Shown here: in pieces, positions 26,674 to 35,546 of the stretch
Position numbering within the stretch: the first letter of the stretch is position 1
Layout: every line of letters starts with the position of its first letter
Assembly (NCBI GenBank): GCA_022820725.1
Contig: JAJEFA010000014.1
Span: 372,001-436,000, forward strand
Length of the DNA stretch: 64,000 nucleotides
DNA from: Candidatus Binatia bacterium
GTDB taxonomy: Bacteria; Desulfobacterota; Binatia; Bin18
Direction of reading: 5' to 3'
Translations under genes and position numbers: made by a program
Notes under the pieces: model-generated
Databases searched by the model: none
Seen by the model: the letters and a program-made list of their open reading frames with translations, nothing else
What the model was told of the DNA's origin: nothing

Positions 26674-26714
26674 AGGCCAAGTCCAGAAAAAGATCTGTCT
26701 GATAGAGAACGGTT

Positions 26715-27404
26715 ATGAATACCAGCGGGCATACTTTACGGACTGATCTGGTGAATATCTGCCACATCATGTACCAAAAGGGCTTCATCGCGTCCTCAGA
26801 AGGGAATGCCAGCGTGCGTCTGGGGCCGGACCGTATCCTGATCACGACTCGGGGAGTGCACAAAGGCTTCCTCCGAGCGGAGCAATTGATTGAGACCGAT
26901 TTAGACGGGAAGGCGGTGAGTGATAAGCATGCGCCGTCATCGGAAATCGCCCTCCACCTTGCCGCGTATCGAGAACGGGAGGATATTGCGGCAGTCATTC
27001 ACGCCCATCCGACAACCGCGATTGCCTGTACATTGGCCGACATCTCGCTGGCCGACGGGACCTTACCTGAGGTTGTGACGGCGCTGGGTGCAATTCCAAC
27101 CGTCTCCTATGTCACACCGGGGACGCGTGAGGCCGGTGAGGCCATCTGCCCTTTTATCCGCCAGTTCGACGCCCTGATGTTGGCCCGGCACGGATCTGTA
27201 ACGGTCGGCGGGACCCTCCAAGAGGCCTACTCAAAGCTGGAGATGCTTGAACACGCCGCCCAGATTCTCTTCCGGGCGTGTCTCCTCGGCGGAGGTGGAC
27301 CGTTGCCGGATGCGGAAGTGATCCGCTTATTACGCGCGGGGGGACACGACCCTGACCGCGTGCTCTCTCAGGTTCAGGCTGGAAAAGTCCGACTCGCCAG
27401 TTGA
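26715..27404 (+). CDS. Class II aldolase/adducin family protein
   Basis: 229 residues. Zinc ligands are in VIHAHPTTAIA (two histidines) and LARHGSVTVG; the catalytic glutamate is expected in the KHAPSSEIALH stretch. GFIASSEGNASVRL is the phosphate-binding N-terminal motif. The family includes L-fuculose-phosphate aldolase, ribulose-5-phosphate 4-epimerase and methylthioribulose-1-phosphate dehydratase; the substrate is undetermined. It is followed after 7 bases by the sulfatase-like gene. Confidence 0.88.
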   Translation: MNTSGHTLRTDLVNICHIMYQKGFIASSEGNASVRLGPDRILITTRGVHKGFLRAEQLIETDLDGKAVSDKHAPSSEIALHLAAYREREDIAAVIHAHPTTAIACTLADISLADGTLPEVVTALGAIPTVSYVTPGTREAGEAICPFIRQFDALMLARHGSVTVGGTLQEAYSKLEMLEHAAQILFRACLLGGGGPLPDAEVIRLLRAGGHDPDRVLSQVQAGKVRLAS

Positions 27405-27411
27405 CGCAGGC

Positions 27412-28362
27412 ATGGGTATTCTGAATCGTATCTTCAAGCGGGGTACGTCTAAGGCGGAATCTCCGCCGGTGACTTCATCCCCCAGCGTCGAGGCCCAGCA
27501 GCTTCCGCCCCCCCAGGGCACGAATAATTATCTCATCGTGATCCTCGATAGCTGCCGGTATGACACCTTTATGGAGGCCCGGCCGAAAACGGTCGGCGTC
27601 CTGGGCGAGGTCGAGCGGCGGTGGAGCTATGCGTCGTGGACCGCTCCGTCCCATTACAACCTGTTGATGGGGTTGCTGCCCCATTCCAGCCCGCGGCAGG
27701 TCTATGCTTCGGAGTACTACAAACAGGATTTTTTCAAATACCAGGAACGCTTGGGCGCTGAACAGGTTGAGTTCAAGAGTCTGGTACCGCAGCTCTTTTT
27801 ACCCACCTTCTTGAAATGGAAGTTGGGCTACCAGACGCACGCGATGGTCTCCCTGCCCGTGCTGAATCCAGCTACGCTGCTCAATAAGGACTTTGACTCC
27901 TTTACCCTGATGCCGACCCATAATGACATGGCCGCCATGCTGGAGCGCTTATCCTTCTCCCCCGACCGCCCGTCGTTCTACCTGCTGAATGTTGGAGAGA
28001 CGCACTACCCGTACGCCTTGCCCGACGAGCCGAGCGAGGAGTGGCCGAAGATTCACGGCGTGCACGGCGTGTTCAAGCATCTGGATGACGCTGTCGTCGG
28101 CGGGAAGTTGATCGAGGATGAAGCAGGGGAACGATTTTTCGACCAGGACAAACTCGACCTCCTCCGGCAGCGGCAGGTCAATGCCGTACGCTATCTTGAC
28201 GGCGTGTTTGAACGCCTCTTCGACATCGTCCCCCCCAATACCTATATTACGATTACCGCCGACCACGGCGAGTTATTCGGCGAAGAGGGTTATTTCGGAC
28301 ACGGCCCCATCAACCACGAAAAGGCCTACGAAGTCCCTTTTATCGAAGGCAAGCTGCGTTAA
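27412..28362 (+). CDS. Sulfatase-like alkaline phosphatase superfamily protein
   Basis: 316 residues. Core motifs: a first metal aspartate in LIVILDSCRYDTF, a nucleophile region SWTAPSHYNLLMGLLP, and the C-terminal metal site ITADHGELFGEEGYFGHGP. The classical sulfatase CxPxR formylglycine motif is absent and the candidate nucleophile is the Thr/Ser of SWTAPSH, so it may be a phosphoesterase or phosphoglycerol-transferase-like hydrolase. No signal peptide or transmembrane segment. It is shorter than typical sulfatases, ending soon after the metal site. Probably co-transcribed with the aldolase gene. Confidence 0.78.
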   Translation: MGILNRIFKRGTSKAESPPVTSSPSVEAQQLPPPQGTNNYLIVILDSCRYDTFMEARPKTVGVLGEVERRWSYASWTAPSHYNLLMGLLPHSSPRQVYASEYYKQDFFKYQERLGAEQVEFKSLVPQLFLPTFLKWKLGYQTHAMVSLPVLNPATLLNKDFDSFTLMPTHNDMAAMLERLSFSPDRPSFYLLNVGETHYPYALPDEPSEEWPKIHGVHGVFKHLDDAVVGGKLIEDEAGERFFDQDKLDLLRQRQVNAVRYLDGVFERLFDIVPPNTYITITADHGELFGEEGYFGHGPINHEKAYEVPFIEGKLR

Positions 28363-28423
28363 AGCTCGCCTCTCCTACGATCCGCCGGGCCTGAGGTACG
28401 GCAATACGGCAACATAAATTGCT

Positions 28424-28858
28424 CTACCCGAACGGGTTCCGTGTTCGCAGTTCTGGAAATAGCGAGAAATCACGATCACGGGTGAGGAGCGCTTCAATAC
28501 CGTGAGCCAGACAGAGCGCGGCGATCCGGGCATCGTGGACGACCGCACCACGCACCCGTGGCCGCTGCACGAGGCCACTCAACACCTTGAGAAAATCGTC
28601 GGTCTCGCCGAGCAGACAATTATTTGGCGAGGTGGTCCAGGCTTCGAGTTGTTGCCATGCACGCTCCGGCGGTGTTGCCGCGTCTTTCCAAATGCGGTGG
28701 TTTGTCACCACACTCAGGAATTCGTAGCAGCAGGGCCAGGGAATCGCCCACTCTTGGCTCCCCTCGGCCAGCGTCCGCACAATCGCAAAGGCAGCTTCAT
28801 GCACGCGGGATTCCTTGCGGTGGGCGTAGACGAGCAGGTTCGTATCGACCGCAATCAT
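28424..28858 (-). CDS. vapC: PIN-domain ribonuclease toxin VapC
   Basis: 144 residues with the PIN acidic set: D5 in [14 protein letters not shown], a glutamate in YEFLSVV, and aspartates in [14 protein letters not shown] and LLTRDRDFS. VapC toxins cleave tRNA or rRNA. The start ATG overlaps the vapB stop by 4 bases (ATGA), typical of translational coupling. Confidence 0.92.
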   Translation of the reverse strand: MIAVDTNLLVYAHRKESRVHEAAFAIVRTLAEGSQEWAIPWPCCYEFLSVVTNHRIWKDAATPPERAWQQLEAWTTSPNNCLLGETDDFLKVLSGLVQRPRVRGAVVHDARIAALCLAHGIEALLTRDRDFSLFPELRTRNPFG

Positions 28859-29121
28859 CGTGTTTCAGTCTCTCCGTAGATCAACCCGCGCAGGTCCTGC
28901 CACGAATAGACCTCAAGAGGGTCCTCCGCGCCGGCATGGCCGGTGCTCAAATCGGGCAGCCGGTAGCGGTTCCGGGAGGAAGGCGCAGCAAGAACCTGAC
29001 GGAGCCCGTCCTCAACCACGGCGCGCAAGGGACGACCTGTCTTCTTGGCATGACGCTTCGCCCGTGCCAGAAGTTCGTCGTGGATATCGAGCGTCGTTTT
29101 CATATTTCCCATATTACCCAT
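28855..29121 (-). CDS. vapB: VapB-type antitoxin
   Basis: Up to 88 residues. The N-terminal ribbon-helix-helix-like part is [19 protein letters not shown]; the C-terminal tail ([20 protein letters not shown]) would wrap the toxin. The first ATG at 29121 precedes two more in a near-tandem ATGGGNAAT stretch, and the ATG at 29103 is the likeliest start. It partners the adjacent VapC and should autorepress the pair. Confidence 0.88.
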   Translation of the reverse strand: MGNMGNMKTTLDIHDELLARAKRHAKKTGRPLRAVVEDGLRQVLAAPSSRNRYRLPDLSTGHAGAEDPLEVYSWQDLRGLIYGETETR

Positions 29122-29280
29122 ACGAAAGAGTACGGCAAGGCCATATTTATGGATAGCCAGCGGCCATCAGCACCGCAGGGCACTCCTGGGGTTGATTGAT
29201 GAGCCTGTCGAAGCGCGCTTCGAGCTGAGCCTGAAGGTCGGCTCCAATAAGGAACGTGACGCCGTGTTTGGGGAGAATCG

Positions 29281-30225
29281 CTAGGCCGAACGGGAGTCCA
29301 GGGGTAATGCGGTCGCAATATGGCGCAGTTGGTCCATCGTTGCGGCCGCAGGTACGGCCGGCAGCAGGGTCACATGCTGGGCCCCGGCATCAATATAGCG
29401 ATGTATGGTGGCTACGCAGTCCTCAGCCGGACCGAGTGCGCTATACTTATCAATAATCCTCTCAAACGACTGATTATATTCCGTTGACAGGGTGTGCACG
29501 GCATTCGCTCGCGCTGCTTCGTAGGTGGACGCGATACAGAAATACAGGACCACGCCCCCGGTAAACGTGGTCCGTGAGGCAGTATCGCGTTGGTGCCAGT
29601 GCTCCAGCGCCTTGTCCAGACTGGTGCGAAAACGCTCCGGTGTCACAAAATATGCAAACCAGCCGTCCCCATACGTCCCGGCCCGTTTCAGGGCCGCGTC
29701 AACCCGGCCGCCGACCCAAATGGGTGGATGCGGTTGCTGAAGCGGACACGGAGTCATCCGGGCGTTCTCAAATTGCAGAAACTGGCCGTCACACGTCGCT
29801 GACGGATTGGTCCAGAGTTCCTTAATCACGCGCAGTCCTTCAGTGGCACGCCGGCCGCGCTCCCTTGGCGAAATACCGCAGGCTTCATATTCCTTTTGAA
29901 ACTCGCCCCCCACACCTACGCCGAGAATGGACCGTCCGCCGGACAGCCAGTCCAGGGTGCCTATCATTTTGGCGACCAGGGTCGGATTGCGCAGCGGGAG
30001 GAGCAGCACCCCGGTACCGAGTTTGATCTTCGTTGTCCGCGCCGCAAACGCGCCCAGCATGGTGAACGGGTCGAGCACCGGGCTGTGCCACAGCACATGG
30101 TCGCGGTAGAAGAGGATGTCATAGTCAAGCCGTTCGATTTCCTCGGCCCAGCGACACAGCGTCGGTCCGGAAACCAGCCCGCTCCCAAACCCGCCCAAGG
30201 TTGTCCCGAACGTGACGTGGCTCAT
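29281..30225 (-). CDS. LLM class flavin/F420-dependent oxidoreductase
   Basis: A 314-residue luciferase-like TIM barrel. It shows TKIKLGTGVLLLPLRNP, WLSGGRSILGVGVGGEFQKEY and PPIWVGGRVDAALKRAG, the cofactor and phosphate-binding signatures. Proteins of this kind often use coenzyme F420, though FMN cannot be excluded. The substrate is unknown. A second LLM gene lies at 34508, and the three-gene cassette sits between the two, as if inserted into a metabolic region. Confidence 0.87.
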   Translation of the reverse strand: MSHVTFGTTLGGFGSGLVSGPTLCRWAEEIERLDYDILFYRDHVLWHSPVLDPFTMLGAFAARTTKIKLGTGVLLLPLRNPTLVAKMIGTLDWLSGGRSILGVGVGGEFQKEYEACGISPRERGRRATEGLRVIKELWTNPSATCDGQFLQFENARMTPCPLQQPHPPIWVGGRVDAALKRAGTYGDGWFAYFVTPERFRTSLDKALEHWHQRDTASRTTFTGGVVLYFCIASTYEAARANAVHTLSTEYNQSFERIIDKYSALGPAEDCVATIHRYIDAGAQHVTLLPAVPAAATMDQLRHIATALPLDSRSA

Positions 30226-30326
30226 ATGACTTTTTGTAGAGAATTCACTCTATTGATCTAGGGAATTATTGACAAATACCGAGTTCCAAACATCGCCCAG
30301 CACTCGTATAACGAGGTAAAAGGATG

Positions 30327-31466
30327 CTACCTACTCTTGAGAACAAGTATGAGTTCGTCCGATACTTTCCGTGCGGTTCGAATTTTCGTATTGCCCCCAA
30401 GAGTACTAAAGCATGTTTCTACGGATCGCCGCCTCACGTAGAAGAGCTGACGTGCCATTTCCTCAATTTCGTCGCCTGATAATCCATTGCTACATTTGGC
30501 TTGTGGGAAAGTCAAAACAACCGTGCACCCGTTGGCGGCCAGAGTACACAAAAGATTATGGATAGCCTGCCGCGAACCACCCTTTCGGCTGTAGCAGGAG
30601 TTTGGTCTCTCCTTGTACGGAGGATATCTACCTACACCTTCGACCTCACTAGAAGCTCCACGAGCGATGGTTTCCAGCACGTGATAGAAACGACTGTACT
30701 GCACGGCAGAGTATGGGGGGTCAACGAAGACCATATCGTCCGGTTTGAGGTTCTTGGCTATTTGGTTGGCGTCGGCGACCTCCGCACCGCCAGGCTTGGA
30801 AGCGTAAAGCGGACAGATTTCATCGAGAGCTGCCCGTGCGTACTGAAACGGATTTCGTACCCAAGCCTCTCGAAGGTATCTGGCGGCCGTTTGTGTCGCC
30901 TTGAACGGCTGGGCTGTGTGACCGGGAGCTGCTACACAGCGACTCGCCGCGATAATAGTCGCAGCAAGACATATTTCTCGGAGTTCCCCGTCGTCCGGTA
31001 ACGTCCGAAGCATGGCGTCGAAAGACAGAGCCTGGGTTGGACTGAAGTAATGCCCACCATAACATCTCCAAATGAGCGCCGATTTTGTCACAGTGTCCAG
31101 GGAACACAGTTCTTGAGCTGATCGTCTCCACGTTTCCGTGCGGATCTTCGTCGAATCAAGTTCCTTGGCCTGACGCCATCTCTTAAGCCGGGATCGACTT
31201 TGGGCTGCGTGAGATAGCCATAATTCCTCTATCATAGGAGCTTGTACAGGCCGTGTACGCTTCACGACAGAACCGGCTAGGACGGCGGCATAGTGTTGAA
31301 GATCACACGCTAGCACTGGCTTCCCCAGGTTCGCCGCGGCAAACCATGACACGGATGCCCCACCGCAAAACAGATCAACAATACGGGATGCCGAACGGGC
31401 TTCGGTCTTAAGAATTTCGCCAAGCCCATTATTGAGCATGGCGCGTTTAGAGCCCATATATTTCAC
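30327..31466 (-). CDS. D12-class adenine-specific DNA methyltransferase
   Basis: 379 residues. KYMGSKRAML at the N-terminus and DLFCGGASVSWF (31-42, AdoMet site) precede the catalytic DPPYSAVQYSRFYH (DPPY at 249-252), the alpha order of Dam-like N6-adenine methyltransferases. No nuclease domain is fused. Third gene of a cassette transcribed leftward: its ATG overlaps the previous stop by 4 bases. It probably marks host DNA for the two upstream partners; the recognition site cannot be predicted. Lower GC than the flanking metabolic genes suggests transfer. Confidence 0.9.
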   Translation of the reverse strand: MKYMGSKRAMLNNGLGEILKTEARSASRIVDLFCGGASVSWFAAANLGKPVLACDLQHYAAVLAGSVVKRTRPVQAPMIEELWLSHAAQSRSRLKRWRQAKELDSTKIRTETWRRSAQELCSLDTVTKSALIWRCYGGHYFSPTQALSFDAMLRTLPDDGELREICLAATIIAASRCVAAPGHTAQPFKATQTAARYLREAWVRNPFQYARAALDEICPLYASKPGGAEVADANQIAKNLKPDDMVFVDPPYSAVQYSRFYHVLETIARGASSEVEGVGRYPPYKERPNSCYSRKGGSRQAIHNLLCTLAANGCTVVLTFPQAKCSNGLSGDEIEEMARQLFYVRRRSVETCFSTLGGNTKIRTARKVSDELILVLKSR

Positions 31467-32800
31467 AGGCCAACACCCCAGAGAAACGCTCGTTCAGTTG
31501 TAGCCAGCGTGGACGCAGCAGATGCACACTCGGTCCATAAACTATGACGGCAGGCGTCCGCGCCCTTCTTTTTAAGCCATTGAGTTATGGAATCGGATTC
31601 GTCTTCGACATCCTGCCAAAGGTCGATAGATGATGAAGGTGGGGGGGCAGTTTCAGGCCATAGGCGGCGTCTGACGAATAGGCTCAACCACCAAAATTCG
31701 AGGTCGGTCTTAACTGTCGATCCCACCTCCTTAACCAAATCCGCCGAACAGCCCGTAGCTATTCGAAGAAGAAGAGTTGCCCTCGCTAGAACCTGCTTCG
31801 AGTGATTGAGGTGATATGAACCGACTCTACCGCTGGCGTCGGAAATTATTCCAGGCGTATCCTTCAGATTTTTGTAGGAAAGGAAGTTTGACCATTCATT
31901 GGAAGACAGATCGCTTGGTGTAATACCGTTAAGCATTGTTCCAAGTCGGTGCGAATAAAGCGTTTTTGCCTGTGAAGATGGTAACTGTTGCGTTAAGAGC
32001 TTCAGGCTACGGCGAAGCAGATGACGATCCAAGACAGGAAAACCGCCGTCGGCTCCAGGATCGCACATCCTCCAAAATTCTAATATCCCTTTCATCGTGT
32101 CATCAATCGCCCTTGACCCTGGGGTCGTAAACGCAGTCGGGCGATAACTCGCGACATTTCGTGCTTCCCTATCATCCGCTAAGCGGGACAGGTCGAGTCC
32201 CCACTGATGTAACCATTCCGTAGCCACAAATTGACTCCCGGCACCAAATTGATCCAGCCACTCAGATAGCGAAAGCCCGCCCGGCTTGATCGATTGGAGG
32301 ACCGCTTTCTTTCCTGCTTCCGACTTTGCCCATATTTCGAGCACATTCCAGACAAATTCGTGAGTTGGGCCGAATTTCTTTTCAAGCCGAAGACATCTTT
32401 TCGCTCTCTCAACTACAACGTGCCTCCTCTGGAATACTCCGATACCTTCGCTGGCCAAAATAGACATGGCAGCACGAAGCTCCGCATAATAACCGAGGTG
32501 GCGTGCAGCATCAGGATCGCCGGCCATTTCAGATTCCAATGCGCGTCCAAGATAAGACCAACCGTCGAAGCAATGAACAATTGCCGAAGCTGCTATATAT
32601 TCCGATAGTTGGGTATGATTCAGCTTGCTGTTTCCTTTGATCTTACTGACTGCGTTCTTTCGATAGGGATTTCTGTGTGACAACCACGAATTGGTTTGCC
32701 AGTATTTTGTCAGCCGAGGCATAATTGCGCGAATGGCAGAATGACTCGCCTTCGCCAGCCTTTTCTCTAGCTGACTCCGATTTGCGTCGGATATAGCCAT
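31463..32800 (-). CDS. Uncharacterised cassette protein, 445 aa
   Basis: 445 residues, predicted largely helical. No family recognised and no obvious Walker, HNH, PD-(D/E)XK or helicase motif. Visible stretches include YYAELRAAMSILASEGIGVF near residue 107 and an arginine-rich region FVRRRLWPETAPPPSSS near the C-terminus. It is translationally coupled to the methyltransferase (4-base overlap) and starts 4 bases after the DGQHR gene. In this position it could be an effector or a specificity subunit; this is inference from gene order only. Confidence 0.8.
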   Translation of the reverse strand: MAISDANRSQLEKRLAKASHSAIRAIMPRLTKYWQTNSWLSHRNPYRKNAVSKIKGNSKLNHTQLSEYIAASAIVHCFDGWSYLGRALESEMAGDPDAARHLGYYAELRAAMSILASEGIGVFQRRHVVVERAKRCLRLEKKFGPTHEFVWNVLEIWAKSEAGKKAVLQSIKPGGLSLSEWLDQFGAGSQFVATEWLHQWGLDLSRLADDREARNVASYRPTAFTTPGSRAIDDTMKGILEFWRMCDPGADGGFPVLDRHLLRRSLKLLTQQLPSSQAKTLYSHRLGTMLNGITPSDLSSNEWSNFLSYKNLKDTPGIISDASGRVGSYHLNHSKQVLARATLLLRIATGCSADLVKEVGSTVKTDLEFWWLSLFVRRRLWPETAPPPSSSIDLWQDVEDESDSITQWLKKKGADACRHSLWTECASAASTLATTERAFLWGVGL

Positions 32801-32804
32801 CTCG

Positions 32805-34337
32805 TCAATAGCCCAGCCGATTTATCGTTTCGGTGGCCGCTTCTGCTACCGGGCCTTTGAGCTTGGAGATGTGTCGCAGTACGTCCTGGCGCAACTCCTT
32901 ATATCCCCCACTTCCCCGGAAAGCTGCCTTAAGAACTCTTTCTTCCTCGTCCAACCCCGGAGCGCTTGACGCACGCCAGTCATAAAATGCTAGGCTCTCG
33001 GACAATCGTTCTAGATATCTAAGGATTTTCTTCTCCCTTTTGAGAGATTTTATACCCGCACTGATCTCATCTAGATCCGATTCTGTTTGGTGTTGATGGC
33101 CTCCCCACTTATGAAGATCAAGTTGATCTGCTCTGATGAAGCATAGATCGTTGATAATTTGAAGAAACACTCGAATCCCCTGATCACTGTTGATGAGATT
33201 GTTTGGCCCGAAAAAGGCAAGGTCTTCTTCCTCTGCAAAGAGACTTGAATTATTCTGTTTTCGTAACGCTTCCATCCAAGGTTCCTGTATGTTGTAAATA
33301 GCTTTCTGGACTAGTTGCCCGACGACGATCAGAAAAGCGGCCTGTTCTGTCCGGGTCCAAGGCAATGTAGTTCTATGCTCACCAATCGCCGATCCGAATA
33401 AACCGCCGATAGATGTTGTACGACCTTCCCAACTCTTCACGAATGATGCCAATAAGGAGCGAACCCAGGACGATTGTGTTACCATACGGCCCTTCTGGCC
33501 TTTTTCTCCCAACATATTTATCCGGTGATGCCAGGGACTTTCTGGATAAGACCAGAGCAAATCTACAAGTTCTTGCGCCCTAGTTTCCCGATAGATTGCG
33601 TGCCCCTCAAACTTCGTGAGCCACTCTTCGGTTCTGAGAAGTGGATATAGATCAAAGGCTAGGCTTGCGTTAATCTTCTTCGGTTTGATGTTAATAGTGT
33701 AAAAGAGATAAGCTTGCCAACTGAGGTCAAGTCCAACAAAAGCCACAACGGGCAGTTCGTAATTGCCGCTAATGGTTTCGTCTCCGAACGCCCAAAGCCG
33801 ATGCTGGCCGTCTATCACCTCAATTGGGGGAATGCTCTTGGGATGCCAGTTTTTCGCACCGCTCGGTAGTCGAAGTTCCGCAATGCCATTGCCCCCGTCC
33901 AGTACCTCAATTAGGTCGGACGAGTGGACCTGCTTCCCTAGCCTCGTGTCTTCAGGAGTCAAAATGTTGACGACAATAGCAGTCGGTAGCCATCCGGGCT
34001 TGCGGAGATCTTGGAATTCGCCGGATTTCCTCCTCGCTTCACTGAGATCGGACCAGGGGTAGCCATACCTTACAAACTTGCTGATTTCATCCGAACGCTC
34101 ACTGTCGTGACCACGTTGAATACCCAAATCTTCGGACGCCCTGCTCCTTTGTTTCGTCGTGCGAGGATATATGCCGCTGAGCACCTTCAGATCTGCAGCA
34201 GGTAAACTGAACTGATAAAACCAGTGTGGCGGCTCAGCCCGCTTTTCTTCCGGCTGCCAGTCAATCTCGTCCCAATCTGCTAGCCACTGCCGTACCTTCA
34301 GGGCAGAGATTAAATTCCCCTGTGCTTTTCCAGCCAT
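32805..34337 (-). CDS. DGQHR-domain protein, DndB/DpdB-like
   Basis: 510 residues. The hallmark sequence IPPIEVIDGQHRLWAFG (DGQHR at 176-180) and the following LPVVAFVGLDLSWQAYLFYTIN are those of DndB-type DGQHR proteins, distant relatives of ParB-like nucleases. DndB regulates phosphorothioation operons, and DpdB acts in 7-deazaguanine DNA modification. Neither the dndACDE genes nor dpdA is present here; the partners are instead a methyltransferase and an unknown protein. First gene of the cassette, preceded by an inverted repeat at 34357-34378. Confidence 0.85.
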   Translation of the reverse strand: MAGKAQGNLISALKVRQWLADWDEIDWQPEEKRAEPPHWFYQFSLPAADLKVLSGIYPRTTKQRSRASEDLGIQRGHDSERSDEISKFVRYGYPWSDLSEARRKSGEFQDLRKPGWLPTAIVVNILTPEDTRLGKQVHSSDLIEVLDGGNGIAELRLPSGAKNWHPKSIPPIEVIDGQHRLWAFGDETISGNYELPVVAFVGLDLSWQAYLFYTINIKPKKINASLAFDLYPLLRTEEWLTKFEGHAIYRETRAQELVDLLWSYPESPWHHRINMLGEKGQKGRMVTQSSWVRSLLASFVKSWEGRTTSIGGLFGSAIGEHRTTLPWTRTEQAAFLIVVGQLVQKAIYNIQEPWMEALRKQNNSSLFAEEEDLAFFGPNNLINSDQGIRVFLQIINDLCFIRADQLDLHKWGGHQHQTESDLDEISAGIKSLKREKKILRYLERLSESLAFYDWRASSAPGLDEEERVLKAAFRGSGGYKELRQDVLRHISKLKGPVAEAATETINRLGY

Positions 34338-34356
34338 AGCTCACTCTTTTCGTGTT

Positions 34357-34378
34357 GTCGGTCAATTGAACTACCGAC
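34357..34378. promoter_or_regulatory. Inverted repeat upstream of the DGQHR cassette
   Basis: GTCGGT (34357-34362) and ACCGAC (34373-34378) flank a short AT-rich centre containing CAATTG. It lies about 20 bases upstream of the first cassette gene and could be an operator. The rest of the gap to 34507 shows no clear promoter. Confidence 0.35.
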
Positions 34379-34507
34379 GGATATTGACATCGATCTTTGT
34401 CGGATGATGCTGGATTATGATCCGCCCCCTCCTCTTGGTCCCGACCGCCGTTGTGATCCCCTCCGCCCTACCTCTCTACTCCAAAGGGATAGGTGAAACT
34501 AGGGACG

Positions 34508-35380
34508 CTAGCCGTGTTTGGCTACGACCTCATCGGCAAAACGCTCCATGGCAGTGGTAACATCGCCAGCCCGCAGCGCGTGCATGTTGACCAAGAGGCG
34601 GTGCACGCCGAGGTCTTCGTATACCGCCAGGCTGTCCAGCCCTTCCCCGTAGTAATTCCAGTAGGCGGTGATTTCGAGTTCCTGTTTGTCACGGCCCTGG
34701 CGGTCACATTCTTCTGCCAGCGTCTGCATATGAGCCCGGTAGTCGTCCAGGTCTTTGCCAATCACATACCAGCCATCGCCATATTTGACCGTACGCCGGA
34801 TGGCAGGTGCCGTCACTCCTCCAATGACCAGCGGTACCCCGCCTGCCTGGGCGGGTTTGGGCCGCATGGTAAACCCCTGCCAGTTGACAAACTCGCCTCG
34901 GAAATCAACCTCCTCGCCAGTCCAGACGGATTTGAGGGCTTCGAGATATTCGTTGGCCCGTTTGCCCCGCCGCTCAAACGGCACGCCGATAGCGGCAAAC
35001 TCCTCACGCAGCCAGCCTATGCCCAGGCCGAGCATCAATCGCCCCTGGGACAGATGATCGATTGACGAGGCCCATTTGGCCAAATAGAGCGGACTCATCT
35101 GGGGCAGGATGTTGACCCCGGTACCCAGCCGGAGCGTTGTGGTGGCCGAGGCGATAAAGGTCAGGGCAACCAAGGGGTCGATAATCGGCGCGTCAGGTTT
35201 GAACGGCAGTTTTCCGTCCGGGTTGTAGGGATACACCGAGTCATACTGCTTGGGAATAATCACATGCTCTGCGGTCCAAACGGACTCATAGCCGAGCGCT
35301 TCCGCCTTTTGGACAAACGGAATCACCATTTCCGGGTCGGTGAACTCACGCAGGTTAATGGGTACGATACCGAATTTCAT
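34508..35380 (-). CDS. LLM class F420-dependent oxidoreductase
   Basis: 290 residues. Signatures: SVWTAEHVIIP, TLRLGTGVNILPQMSPL, LSQGRLMLGLGIGWLREEF and KPAQAGGVPLVIGGVTAPA, typical of the subfamily often annotated as probable F420-dependent. It likely reduces or oxidises a small-molecule substrate in the cytoplasm. Length normal. Stands alone between the cassette and a PhyH gene on the same strand. Confidence 0.87.
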   Translation of the reverse strand: MKFGIVPINLREFTDPEMVIPFVQKAEALGYESVWTAEHVIIPKQYDSVYPYNPDGKLPFKPDAPIIDPLVALTFIASATTTLRLGTGVNILPQMSPLYLAKWASSIDHLSQGRLMLGLGIGWLREEFAAIGVPFERRGKRANEYLEALKSVWTGEEVDFRGEFVNWQGFTMRPKPAQAGGVPLVIGGVTAPAIRRTVKYGDGWYVIGKDLDDYRAHMQTLAEECDRQGRDKQELEITAYWNYYGEGLDSLAVYEDLGVHRLLVNMHALRAGDVTTAMERFADEVVAKHG

Positions 35381-35546
35381 ACCTCCTCCTTCTGAGGGAA
35401 GAGCCGTCCGGGTGTGTTCAGGAATCCAGGCCAGGCCTGCATGCTTGAAGACAGCAGGTGAGACGAGCCGCCTGAATCGCGCCCGCCGTTTGGGTGTCTT
35501 TCCTGAAGGGAACCACGGTCGGCTCAGAGACTATCCGACTCGTGGC

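Noticed and set aside
27412..28362. Classical formylglycine sulfatase
   Set aside because: No CxPxR or SxPxR sulfatase motif; only the metal-binding parts of the alkaline phosphatase superfamily are seen.
30327..34337. A complete Dnd phosphorothioation or Dpd deazaguanine system
   Set aside because: Only the DGQHR component is present; dndA/C/D/E, sulfur-transfer or dpdA-like genes are not encoded in or beside the cassette.
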